Source: Betaproteobacteria bacterium
GTDB taxonomy: Bacteria > Pseudomonadota > Gammaproteobacteria > Burkholderiales > Rhodocyclaceae
Assembly: GCA_016868295.1 (NCBI GenBank)
Contig: VGHJ01000007.1
Span: 20,427 to 84,426, forward strand
Reading direction: 5' to 3'
Length of the DNA: 64,000 nucleotides
Made by a program: the position numbers and the translations under genes. This document shows, in pieces, positions 48,720 to 58,183 of this stretch. The notes under the pieces are model-generated. The model was not told the origin of the DNA. It saw nothing but the letters and a program-made list of their open reading frames with translations, and ran no database searches. Numbering within the stretch: position 1 is the stretch's first letter; each line of letters begins with the position of its first letter.

Positions 48720-48786
48720 GACCGAATTGTGCCATGAGAGCAGTTGTCAGTTGCCGGTTCCCGGTTGCCGGTTACAATGCAGCGCC

Positions 48787-49833
<1,047 letters not shown>

Positions 49834-49850
49834 GCAGCGGCGTGCCTTCT

Positions 49851-49902
49851 CGCCTCCTCTCCCCGCCAGCGGGGAGAGCAACCGGGTAGGAGTGAGGGGT
49901 CA
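49851..49902. repeat. GC-rich palindromic repeat between convergent mtnA and aldolase/SDR
   Basis: cgcctcctctccccgccagcggggagagcaaccgggtaggagtgaggggtc. Confidence 0.6.
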
Positions 49903-51867
49903 AATAACCCGGTCGTTGCCGCCGTCCACCGGCACCTGGGCGGCGGTGGTCTTGGCGAACAGCGGGCCGCACATCTCCGCCGCCAGCTCGGCGACATCGC
50001 GCGAAGTCACTTCGGTCTTCAGCACGTTCTTGCGCTTGTAGTCCTCGACCGAGAGGCCGTAGTGCGCGGCGCGCGCGGCGAGCACCTCGTCGGTCCACAG
50101 CCCGGTGTCGAACACCGCGTCCGGATGCAGGGCGTTCACGCGGATGCCCTCGCCGCCCCACTCCAGCGCCGCCACGCGCATCAGTTGCGTCAGCGCCGCC
50201 TTGGAGGCCGAATAGGCCGCCGCGCCCGGCCCCGGCGCCGGGACGTTCTTCGAGCCGATGAACACCACCCGGCCATAGCGCGGCGCGAGACGCAGCAGCG
50301 GGTGGCACTCGCGCAGCAGCGCCAGATTCGCGTCGAGGTTCACCGCCATCACTTTGCGCCACTCGGCGTCTTCCAGTTCCTCGATGCGCCGCCCGCCCGG
50401 AAACACGCCGGCGTTGAGGATCAGCATGTCGAGGCCGCCGTAGGCGTCCACCGAGCGCGCCAGCGCCGACGTCACCTCGGCGCCGTCGGCGACGTTGCAG
50501 CGCAGGCCGAGGAAATCCGGGCGAGCGTGGAGCGACTCGATGGCCGGATCGAGATCCAGGCCCACCACCGCCGCGCCGCGCGCGAGCAGCGCCTCGACGC
50601 AAGCCTTGCCGATGCCCGAGGCGGCGCCGGTGACCAGCGCCACCTCGCCGGCGAAGGGCGCCGGCTTGCCCGACTTCTTCAGCTTGGCCTGCTCCAGGTC
50701 CCAGTACTCGACGTCGAAGATGTCCTGCGCCGGCAACGCGCGGTAGCCGCCCAGCGTCTCGCCGGCGAGGATGATGTCGATGGTGCGCTCAAAGATGTCG
50801 CCGACGATGGCGGCGTCGCGCGCCGTGCGTCCGGCGCAGCATAGGCCCAGTTCCGGGTCAAGCACCACGCGCGGCGCCGGGTCGAGCATGGTCTTCGGCT
50901 CGCGCGCCTGCTTCGACATCTCCTCGAAGCAATGGCGATAGGCCTCGGCATAGGCGGCGACGTCGCGGCCGATCAGCGGCAGCCGCTTGGTGCGCAGCAC
51001 GTGATCGGGCGTGGCCGGGCCGTAGCGGGCGATGCGCGAGAGATCGGGATGGCGCGCGAAGGCCAGCGTCTTGCCGCTGCGCCGGCTCGCCAGCAGCATC
51101 GGGAAGCCCGCTTCGCGGGCGAGTTCGCGGCGCAGCTCGGCCAGCGCCAGGCGCGGCGGCGCGCCTTCCGACGGCGCCTCCGTCGGCGGCTTGACACCAT
51201 GGTTCTCCAGGTAGCGCTCGGCGCGCCCCACCAGATTGACCATCCGCTCGTAGGACTCGCGCGCCGTCGCGCCGAAGCTGAAGATGCCGTGGTTCATCAG
51301 CACCATGCCCATGGTGCGCGGCGTCGCCTCCAGCGGGAAGCGCTGCGCCACGGCGCGCGCCAGGTCGAAGCCAGGCATCGTGTAGGGGATCACCACCACG
51401 TCCTCGCCGTAGATCTCGCGGATGCGCGCTTCGCCGTCGGCGGTGTTGGTGACCGCCACCACCGCGTCGGCATGGCTGTGGTCGACGAACTTGAAGGGCA
51501 GGAGGGCGTGCAGGATGGCCTCGACCGAGGCGGCCGGCGCCGCCGCCCGCGTCTGGTGCGTGGCCAGCTCCTCGACCATCGCCGGGTCGGGCAGCGCCGG
51601 CAGCTGCGCCAGCTTCAGCAGATGGTCGAGCAGCAGCGGGCAGAAGCCCGCCTCCTCGATGGTCTCCAGGTCCCAGCCGCTGCCCTTGACCCAGAGCACC
51701 CGGCGCGTCTCGCCGAAGCGGTCCGCCTCCTCGGTCTTCACCGAGGTGTTGCCGCCGCCGTGCAGCACCAGCGACTTGTCGCGGCCGATCAGGCGCGAGC
51801 TGTAGACCCGCAGCGCCAGGTCGGTGGCGCAGCGCGAGGCGTCCCCTTCGTTCCAGTGATTTTGCAT
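49900..51867 (-). CDS. Bifunctional class II aldolase / short-chain dehydrogenase (RhaD-SDR type)
   Basis: N-terminal aldolase (LVLHGGGNTSVKTE...DHSHADAVVAVTNT...MNHGIFSFG) fused to SDR (ALVTGAASGIGKACVEAL; YSASKAAL). Confidence 0.9.
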   Translation of the reverse strand: MQNHWNEGDASRCATDLALRVYSSRLIGRDKSLVLHGGGNTSVKTEEADRFGETRRVLWVKGSGWDLETIEEAGFCPLLLDHLLKLAQLPALPDPAMVEELATHQTRAAAPAASVEAILHALLPFKFVDHSHADAVVAVTNTADGEARIREIYGEDVVVIPYTMPGFDLARAVAQRFPLEATPRTMGMVLMNHGIFSFGATARESYERMVNLVGRAERYLENHGVKPPTEAPSEGAPPRLALAELRRELAREAGFPMLLASRRSGKTLAFARHPDLSRIARYGPATPDHVLRTKRLPLIGRDVAAYAEAYRHCFEEMSKQAREPKTMLDPAPRVVLDPELGLCCAGRTARDAAIVGDIFERTIDIILAGETLGGYRALPAQDIFDVEYWDLEQAKLKKSGKPAPFAGEVALVTGAASGIGKACVEALLARGAAVVGLDLDPAIESLHARPDFLGLRCNVADGAEVTSALARSVDAYGGLDMLILNAGVFPGGRRIEELEDAEWRKVMAVNLDANLALLRECHPLLRLAPRYGRVVFIGSKNVPAPGPGAAAYSASKAALTQLMRVAALEWGGEGIRVNALHPDAVFDTGLWTDEVLAARAAHYGLSVEDYKRKNVLKTEVTSRDVAELAAEMCGPLFAKTTAAQVPVDGGNDRVI

Positions 51868-52008
51868 GGGCGTTCCCGTCAATCCGGATGCGGCCGGACT
51901 CTACCATTTTCGCGGTAGCGGCGCAGAAAAGTCGGTCAGCGCAGGACGGCGATTTGTACAGGCAGAGTGCGCGTCTAGGCGATTACATCGCTCAGCGTAC
52001 CCAATTGA

Positions 52009-52116
52009 GTTTCAATCCTCGCCCCCCGAATTCGGGGGGCGCGTCGAGGCGGCGAACGGCTGGACGTGCAGGTACAGTGGTTTCAATCCTCGCCCCCCGA
52101 ATTCGGGGGGCGCGTC
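52009..52116 (-). CRISPR. Minimal type I-C-like CRISPR array: two 37-nt repeats, one 34-nt spacer
   Basis: GTTTCAATCCTCGCCCCCCGAATTCGGGGGGCGCGTC at 52009-52045 and 52080-52116, identical; minus-strand repeat ends GGATTGAAAC; adjacent to cas2. Confidence 0.88.
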
Positions 52117-52305
52117 CGTTCGCGCGTAACAGGCGGGCTTCGCGGAACTTTCGGCCCGCTTTGCGCGAACCAACGCTCGAACAATTTCCCGCGACCCCAT
52201 CGATTCTCCGATCAGCTTTCGCCGGCCTGAATATTCAAGTTCTTACTCCAAGCGCGAACCTCTAGCACGAATCGCCATCGCTTCATGTCCGCGCCAAGCA
52301 ACACA

Positions 52306-52596
52306 CTACACCACCAGCGGCCCTTCGAAGTCCGTCGCCCGGAAAATTCCATGCTGCCGCACCTCGCAGCCGCGCGTATCCGGCATCCGGTAGAGACGAA
52401 GGTTGTCTTCCTCAAGGTTGATCTCCGCCAGCAGGCGCCGCTCCAGTTCTTCCATCTTGGCCAAGTCGATCTGGCACTCGAACACCGATTTCTGCACACG
52501 CTGGCCGACACCCTCGCACGCACGCGCCACACGCCGAAGGCGGCGGCGCCCCGCGCGGGTTTCGGTATTGACGTCGTAGCAAACGATGACCAGCAT
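52306..52596 (-). CDS. cas2: CRISPR-associated endonuclease Cas2
   Basis: [44 protein letters not shown]. Confidence 0.95.
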   Translation of the reverse strand: MLVIVCYDVNTETRAGRRRLRRVARACEGVGQRVQKSVFECQIDLAKMEELERRLLAEINLEEDNLRLYRMPDTRGCEVRQHGIFRATDFEGPLVV

Positions 52597-52599
52597 GGA

Positions 52600-53631
52600 T
52601 CACCTCAGCAGGAAGGGAAGATATTCATCCATGTCGCCGCGCAGCGTGCGGGCGAGCAAGCGCGCCTGCAACTGCGGCAGCAAGCCAAGCGCAACCGGCT
52701 CCTCCAGCAGAGGATGGGAAATCTCTTCCTGCTTTCTCTCCTGCCAGGCCACCACGATGGCTTTTCGCCCCTGCTCGGCCAGCGTTACGCCGCCACCTTC
52801 ATGCAGCATGAAATCGTCCGCACGCACCTGGCCGCGATTGACGAGGGTCAGGGCAAGACGGTCGGCCTGGTGGCGGAATTCTTCCATCAAGTCCAGCGCC
52901 AGCGCAGCCCGCCCTGGCCGCAAGGCATGCAGGAAGCCCAATTGCGAGTCCATTCCTACCGACTCCACGGCCGAGCGGCAATCGTTCATCAGCATGGAAT
53001 AGAGAAATGACAGCAGCGCATTCATCCGATCCCGGGGCGGACGGCGGGTGCGTCCATCGAGAGAAAAAACCTCCCGTGCGTCGGAACGCACGAGTTTATT
53101 GAAGCACCCGAAATATTGCCGGGCCGCCTCGCCCTCGATGCCGCGAACCGTGTCCAAATCCTCTGCGGCCGGCAGCACTCGCAAGGAAGCCGCGAGATCG
53201 TCTGCACCCCGCGACAGGGTCGCCACCTCCGATTCGATTTTCGTTTCCCGGGCTCCACGCAACAACACCTGCCGGCAGTTGCGCAGCTTGCCCGCGACGC
53301 AGGCCCGCGCCACACTCAGCGCGAACGCGCCATCGCCCGCCTTCTCGTGTTGGGCACAGCGCAGCAGAACGTTGCCCGACACCGGCCCCTCCAGGCGCGC
53401 CTTGAAACGGCCATTGCCGTCCAGCAGCACCAGGCTCTGCCCTTGATCCGCCAGCCTGTGCATCAGCGCCGGCGAAACCAGAACATTACCGAAGACGACA
53501 ATCCCGCCGAGATGGTGCAGCGGCACCCGCAGCTTCGTCTCCCGCTCCACCTCGATGCGCACCGTGTCGTTGTCCAGATGCAGATAGGCATGCGGCGTGG
53601 TGACGTACAGGGTGTTGAGCAGCGTGCGCAT
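52600..53631 (-). CDS. cas1: CRISPR-associated endonuclease Cas1 (type I-C)
   Basis: MRTLLNTLYVTTPHAYLHLDNDTVRIEVE; MNALLSFLYSMLMNDCRSAVESVGMDSQLGFLH. Confidence 0.96.
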   Translation of the reverse strand: MRTLLNTLYVTTPHAYLHLDNDTVRIEVERETKLRVPLHHLGGIVVFGNVLVSPALMHRLADQGQSLVLLDGNGRFKARLEGPVSGNVLLRCAQHEKAGDGAFALSVARACVAGKLRNCRQVLLRGARETKIESEVATLSRGADDLAASLRVLPAAEDLDTVRGIEGEAARQYFGCFNKLVRSDAREVFSLDGRTRRPPRDRMNALLSFLYSMLMNDCRSAVESVGMDSQLGFLHALRPGRAALALDLMEEFRHQADRLALTLVNRGQVRADDFMLHEGGGVTLAEQGRKAIVVAWQERKQEEISHPLLEEPVALGLLPQLQARLLARTLRGDMDEYLPFLLR

Positions 53632-53633
53632 GA

Positions 53634-54266
53634 TCAGGCGCCCTCCCCGTTGGGTTCGAACAGGGTTTTTGCGAGCCGGTCCCGGCGTTCCCGCTCAGCC
53701 AATAGCGCAGGCTGGCAAATCTCGGCGAGCGAACACTCGCGGCAGCGCTTGTCGTTCAGGGGCGGCGGCAAAGTCAGTCCCCACAGGGCGGCCCGCACTT
53801 CGGCGGCACAGGTTTCCACCGCCTGACGCAGATCCCCCGTGATCGCCACCTCTCTTCGCCTTCGGGAACTGGCGTGGTAGATGGCGCCGAATGGCACCGG
53901 TTTGCCGGTCATTTCTTCCAGGCACAACGCCTGGGCGGCAAGCTGGATGTCGTCATGCCGCTTCTCGCGCTTGCGGCCGTGCTTGTATTCCACTGGATAG
54001 GGTGTACCGTCGGGCAGGAACTCCACCACGTCCGACTTGCCCACCAGGCCAAGCCGGTCGCACCAGAGAGGCTCGGCACGGGCTATGCGACGACCTTCAA
54101 TGCCAGCCTCGACGCCCGGCTCGTCGGTGCGCGCGTGAACTGCCTGTCCGCGCAGGGTATGCATGTTTTCGGCGAATGCCTGCTCGGCGTGGATCAGGCA
54201 GCACTGGCGCGGACAATAGGTCCAGTGTTCAAGAGCGGAGAGCGGAATGGGGTCTTCCGGCTCCAT
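53634..54266 (-). CDS. cas4: CRISPR-associated protein Cas4
   Basis: ALEHWTYCPRQCCLIH; C-terminal Fe-S cysteines CRECSLAEICQP. Confidence 0.94.
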   Translation of the reverse strand: MEPEDPIPLSALEHWTYCPRQCCLIHAEQAFAENMHTLRGQAVHARTDEPGVEAGIEGRRIARAEPLWCDRLGLVGKSDVVEFLPDGTPYPVEYKHGRKREKRHDDIQLAAQALCLEEMTGKPVPFGAIYHASSRRRREVAITGDLRQAVETCAAEVRAALWGLTLPPPLNDKRCRECSLAEICQPALLAERERRDRLAKTLFEPNGEGA

Positions 54267-54559
54267 CACCCATGCGTCAGCTCGGCATGCAGCCGGATAC
54301 GGAGTGCCTTGAGCACTTTCATCACCGTGGCGAATTCAGGATTGCCATCGGCTGAAAGTGCCGTGTACAAGCTCTCGCGGGAAAGGCCGGTATCGCGCGC
54401 CAGTTGCGTCATGCCGCGCGCGCGTGCAATCACGCCGAGGGCGTGAGCGATCAAGGCCGGATCGCCTTCCTCAAGACAGGCCTCAAGATAAAAAGCCATA
54501 TCCTCATCCGTCTTCAGGTGCTCGGCGGAATCCCATGGCCGCAGCTTGATCTTTCCCAT
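54266..54559 (-). CDS. Addiction-module antidote protein (HTH, HigA-like antitoxin)
   Basis: MGKIKLRPWDSAEHLKTDEDMAFYLEACLEEGDPALIAHALGVIARARGMTQLARDTGLSRESLYTALS. Confidence 0.9.
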   Translation of the reverse strand: MGKIKLRPWDSAEHLKTDEDMAFYLEACLEEGDPALIAHALGVIARARGMTQLARDTGLSRESLYTALSADGNPEFATVMKVLKALRIRLHAELTHG

Positions 54560-54568
54560 CGTCGACTC

Positions 54569-54859
54569 CTAGACACTGCGCGCCATTTCCAGCGCCAGCT
54601 TGATGTCCTTCGTCTGAGAGGACTTGTCGCCTCCCGCCAGCAGGATCACCACCTCAAGACCGCGCTGCACGAAGTAAACGCGGTAACCGGGGCCATGATG
54701 GATGCGCATTTCCGACACCCCTTCGCCCACCGGCTCGCAATCGCCGAAGTTGCCCAGTTGCGCCCGGTCGATGCGCGCCTGGATGCGGGCTTTCCCCCGC
54801 GCATCCCGCAAGGCCGCGAACCAGTCGTCGAACACTTCCGTGGTGACGATCTGCTTCAC
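54569..54859 (-). CDS. Type II toxin, RelE/HigB-like
   Basis: RIQARIDRAQLGNFGDCEPVGEGVSEMRIHHGPGYRVYFVQRG. Confidence 0.9.
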   Translation of the reverse strand: MKQIVTTEVFDDWFAALRDARGKARIQARIDRAQLGNFGDCEPVGEGVSEMRIHHGPGYRVYFVQRGLEVVILLAGGDKSSQTKDIKLALEMARSV

Positions 54860-54914
54860 GATTCAATTGTAGTCCATGGACTACATAAAGGAAAGCACCA
54901 TGGAAGCATGCCTC

Positions 54915-55862
54915 TCATCCGACTTTCCGCTCAAGCGTCACGCGCGGGAAGTCTGCCAACGGGCCGGCAGGCGGGGCAGTCACCGAGAAATCTCCGAATC
55001 CCCGTGTCGCCTCTCCTGGATCGTTCTGCTTCACCTGGACGAGATCGAAAAGGCTATGGGCAGGTGCATCGCCCAGTTCTCCTTTATGGCGGAAGACATA
55101 CAGGCCCCGAGTCGACATCTCACCGCGCGCCGCCGAACAATCGTGGTCGAACATGTTGATCAGGGACTCCCACAGCAACTTGAGATCGTCTTCACCGAAA
55201 CCTGTCTGCTTTGCCAAATGGGCGGAGACAAAGCCGTGAGCGCGATATAGGCCGTAGGGAACGGTGAATTTGCGGCCCATGGTGCGGTTGTCGCCCTCCT
55301 GCTTTTCCGCCTCGGCCTCGGTCGCCACCGCCATGCGGGTGATCGAGTGTTCCAGGGCTACAACGGGCGAGACGGAACGGGCAAAGGTAAGCTGTACCGG
55401 ACCGCGCACCTGGCCGCAGTTCACTCCAAGGGACATGACCGCACCGAAGGTTCGAACGTCGAAGAAGTTCTTGCACATCCATTGGCGTGCCTCCTCGACG
55501 GCATCGCCTCCCTTGCGTTTCTTGTCGTCGCCCTTGAGCAGATCAGCCTTGCCTATGCCCTCATAGGCTCGCTCGTGCTGCTTGTTGAGCGCCGCTTTTT
55601 CCTTGACGTAAATCTCGTAAGGAGGCTTCTCGCCGTTGGTCAGGCCTACGTAATTGCGCACCTTGCGCTTGAGGCACACGTCAGTCACCAGCCCGTGGCC
55701 GGTCTCGGCATCCAGGCGCGGCAGGTTGCCCGCATCGGGGTCGCCGTTGGGGTTGCCATCCTTCACGTCGAACAGCAGAACGAAGTCGTAGTGAATCGCC
55801 CCGGCTTCAACGGCAACGTGCAGCCTTCGGCAAAAGTCAGTCTCCACAGGACGGCGTAGCAA
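54915..55862 (-). CDS. cas7: Type I-C Cas7 (Csd2), N-terminus altered
   Basis: [46 protein letters not shown]...; TTG start; first ~22 residues not Csd2-like and overlap a dispersed motif copy. Confidence 0.88.
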   Translation of the reverse strand: MLRRPVETDFCRRLHVAVEAGAIHYDFVLLFDVKDGNPNGDPDAGNLPRLDAETGHGLVTDVCLKRKVRNYVGLTNGEKPPYEIYVKEKAALNKQHERAYEGIGKADLLKGDDKKRKGGDAVEEARQWMCKNFFDVRTFGAVMSLGVNCGQVRGPVQLTFARSVSPVVALEHSITRMAVATEAEAEKQEGDNRTMGRKFTVPYGLYRAHGFVSAHLAKQTGFGEDDLKLLWESLINMFDHDCSAARGEMSTRGLYVFRHKGELGDAPAHSLFDLVQVKQNDPGEATRGFGDFSVTAPPAGPLADFPRVTLERKVG

Positions 55863-55921
55863 TGGTAAGTCGGAGGCAGCCCGGAGTATTAGGCCGAGAT
55901 GACGGTAGTCCCCTTATCCCT

Positions 55922-55960
55922 TCAGACAAGCTCAACCAAACGAGCGGTTGGAAACCTCAT
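55922..55960 (-). pseudogene. 12-codon remnant downstream of hicB-like gene (possible truncated partner)
   Basis: ATG overlapping the hicB-like stop (TTATGAGG), reads MRFPTARLVELV* then stops. Confidence 0.3.
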
Positions 55961-56169
55961 AAAGCGATTACTTCTTCCCGCATAAAGTGCAGGTGTATAA
56001 GACCCGGCACATTCCCATCGTCGAAATGACAACGCACAGCATCGCGAACGCGGGCTCGCAGGCCGGGAATGTCGTCCGCTTCCGTGAAGAGACCCTCGCC
56101 GACCGATCTGGCGATGTAGCCGCCTTCCGGCGCGTCTTCGACGATGAAGTGGATTTCGGATGTGCTCAT
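55957..56169 (-). CDS. HicB-like/DUF1902-type small protein (often misannotated as 2-oxoisovalerate dehydrogenase)
   Basis: EIHFIVEDAPEGGYIARSVGEGLFTEADDIPGLRARVRDAVRCHFDDGNVPGLIHLHFMREEVIAL. Confidence 0.7.
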   Translation of the reverse strand: MSTSEIHFIVEDAPEGGYIARSVGEGLFTEADDIPGLRARVRDAVRCHFDDGNVPGLIHLHFMREEVIAL

Positions 56170-56185
56170 GGCAGGTTCCAAAAAC

Positions 56186-56224
56186 GCCCCTCTCCCAACC
56201 CTCTCCCGCGAGCGGGGCGAGGGG
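56186..56224. repeat. GC-rich palindromic repeat, intergenic
   Basis: gcccctctcccaaccctctcccgcgagcggggcgagggg. Confidence 0.65.
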
Positions 56225-56226
56225 AC

Positions 56227-57105
56227 TCAAGTGCTCGGGCGCGACTCGCCCTCCAGCACCCGCAGAAGGCTCGATGTATCCTCGCGGCCCCAGCCCAGCG
56301 CCATGAGGGCGTTCAACTGTTGCCAGACCTGCGCCGCGATGGGCAGCGGCGCGCCGAGCGCCACCGCCTCGTCGAGCAGGATGCCGAAGTCCTTGTGGTG
56401 CAGGCGCGCTTCCACGCCGGCCCTGAAGTCGCGCGCCGTCATCCTCGCGCCGAACACTTCCAGCACGCGGCTGCCGGCCGAGCCGCCGGCGAGCGCCTGG
56501 CGCACCTTCTCCGGGTCGGCGCCGGCGCGTTGCGCCAGCAGCATCGCCTCCGCCGCCGCCTCGATGCAGGCCACCATGATCATCTGATTGCAGGCCTTCG
56601 CCACCTGGCCGGCGCCCGAGGGGCCGATGTGCACGATGGTCTTGCCGAGCTTCTCCAGCAGCGGGCGCACGCGTTCCAGCACCTCGGGCTTGCCGCCGGC
56701 CATGATCGCCAGCGTCGCATTCTGCGCGCCGACCTCACCGCCGGAGACCGGCGCGTCGATCGCCTCGATGCCTTTCGCGGCGAGCGCCGCGGCGATGCGC
56801 CGCGCCGTGCCGGGCGGGATGGTGCCCATGTCGACCAGCACCGTGCCCGGCTTCGCGCCGTGGAGGATGCCGCCCTCGCCGAGCGCCACCGTTTCGACGT
56901 CGGCGCCGGTGGTGACCATGGTGAACACCACTTCGCTGTAGGCCGCCACTTCGGCCGGCGAGGCGCAGGTCGCAGCACCCGCGTCGACCAGCGGCTGCGC
57001 CGCCTCGGCGCGCCGGGCGTAGACGCTCAGCGCATGCCCGGCCTTCAGCAAATGCAGGGCCATCGGGCGCCCCATGACGCCAAGGCCGATGAAGCCGAGT
57101 TTCAT
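56227..57105 (-). CDS. NAD(P)-dependent oxidoreductase, 3-hydroxyisobutyrate dehydrogenase / tartronate semialdehyde reductase family
   Basis: MKLGFIGLGVMGRPMALHLLKAGH; DAPVSGGEVGAQNATLAIMAGG; AGQVAKACNQMIM. Confidence 0.92.
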   Translation of the reverse strand: MKLGFIGLGVMGRPMALHLLKAGHALSVYARRAEAAQPLVDAGAATCASPAEVAAYSEVVFTMVTTGADVETVALGEGGILHGAKPGTVLVDMGTIPPGTARRIAAALAAKGIEAIDAPVSGGEVGAQNATLAIMAGGKPEVLERVRPLLEKLGKTIVHIGPSGAGQVAKACNQMIMVACIEAAAEAMLLAQRAGADPEKVRQALAGGSAGSRVLEVFGARMTARDFRAGVEARLHHKDFGILLDEAVALGAPLPIAAQVWQQLNALMALGWGREDTSSLLRVLEGESRPST

Positions 57106-57118
57106 TCCACCCTCCACT

Positions 57119-57154
57119 CAACCCGGCCCTCTCCCCGCAAGCGGGGAGAGGGGG
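57119..57154. repeat. GC-rich palindromic repeat between paralogous dehydrogenases
   Basis: caacccggccctctccccgcaagcggggagaggggg. Confidence 0.65.
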
Positions 57155-57163
57155 AAAGACGCC

Positions 57164-58042
57164 TCACCGCTCGCCGCCGGACATGCGCTCGAGCAGCTTC
57201 AGCATGGCGATCGAGTCGTCCTCGCCGAGGCCCGAGCCGACCATGGCGTTGAACATCTGCGCCGTGGCCGCCGCGCCCGGCAGCATGAGGCCGAGGCGGT
57301 GCGCCTCCTGCATGACGATGCGCAGGTCCTTCTGGTGCATCCAGGCCTTGAAGCCGGGCTTGAAGTTGCGGTCGATCATGCGCTGGCCGTGGTTCTCCAG
57401 AATCTTGCTGTAGGCGAAGCCGCCCATCAGCGCCTCGCGCACCCTGGCCACGTCGGCGCCGCTCTTCCGCGCGAAGTTGAAGGCCTCGGCCACCGCCGCC
57501 ACGCCCATGCCGGTGACGATCTGGTTGCAGGCCTTGGCGACCTGGCCGGCGCCGGAGTCGCCGACGTGCACGATGTTCTTGCCCATCAGTTCGAAGACCG
57601 GCTTCATCTTCTCGAAGGCCGCGCTCTTTCCGCCGACCATGATCGAGAGCGTGGCGTTGATGGCGCCGACCTCGCCGCCGGAGACCGGCGCATCGAGGAA
57701 CTCCAGGCCGCGATCGGCCAGCTTCATGCCGATGCGCTGCGCCGCGGCCGGCGCGATGGTGCTCATGTCGACCACCAGCAGACCCTTCCTGGCACCTTCG
57801 GCGACGCCGTTCTCGCCCAGCGTCACCTCCTCGACGTCGGGCGCATCCGCCACCATGGTGACGACGATGTCGGCGTGCTTCGCCACCTCGGCCGGGCTGA
57901 TGTGGGCATGCGCGCCGAACTGGGCGAAGGGCTCGAGCGAGGCGGCACGGCGCGCCCAGATGTGCAGGGTGTGGCCGCCGCGGGCGACGTTGATGGCCAT
58001 GGGGCGGCCCATGAGGCCGAGGCCGATGAATCCGATGTTCAT
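57164..58042 (-). CDS. NAD(P)-dependent oxidoreductase, 3-hydroxyisobutyrate dehydrogenase family (paralog)
   Basis: MNIGFIGLGLMGRPMAINVARGGH; DAPVSGGEVGAINATLSIMVGG; AGQVAKACNQIVTG. Confidence 0.92.
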   Translation of the reverse strand: MNIGFIGLGLMGRPMAINVARGGHTLHIWARRAASLEPFAQFGAHAHISPAEVAKHADIVVTMVADAPDVEEVTLGENGVAEGARKGLLVVDMSTIAPAAAQRIGMKLADRGLEFLDAPVSGGEVGAINATLSIMVGGKSAAFEKMKPVFELMGKNIVHVGDSGAGQVAKACNQIVTGMGVAAVAEAFNFARKSGADVARVREALMGGFAYSKILENHGQRMIDRNFKPGFKAWMHQKDLRIVMQEAHRLGLMLPGAAATAQMFNAMVGSGLGEDDSIAMLKLLERMSGGER

Positions 58043-58183
58043 GTCGTTGTCTCCTCCGTTGGATCGCGAAGCATAGTTTCGCACAGCCGCGCACCACTTT
58101 GGCCAGCGCCCGCCATGACCGGGCGCACCGTTCCGGGCGAAGCGCCGCGGGCCCGGCTTTCTCAGTTGCCCTGAGTATCCGGT

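Noticed and set aside
48744-48776. GTTGCCGGTTCCCGGTTGCCGGTT short tandem-like repeat upstream of mtnA
   Set aside because: Only about three imperfect short units; consistent with common low-complexity intergenic repeats, no support for function.
52212-52532. Minus-strand ORF overlapping cas2 and the leader
   Set aside because: Alternate-frame shadow of cas2 with no domain; leader region expected to be non-coding.
55674-55700. GTCAGTCACCAGCCCGTGG inside cas7 as a motif copy
   Set aside because: No A-tract and no ACGGCG; encodes the normal conserved Csd2 sequence GLVTDVCLK.
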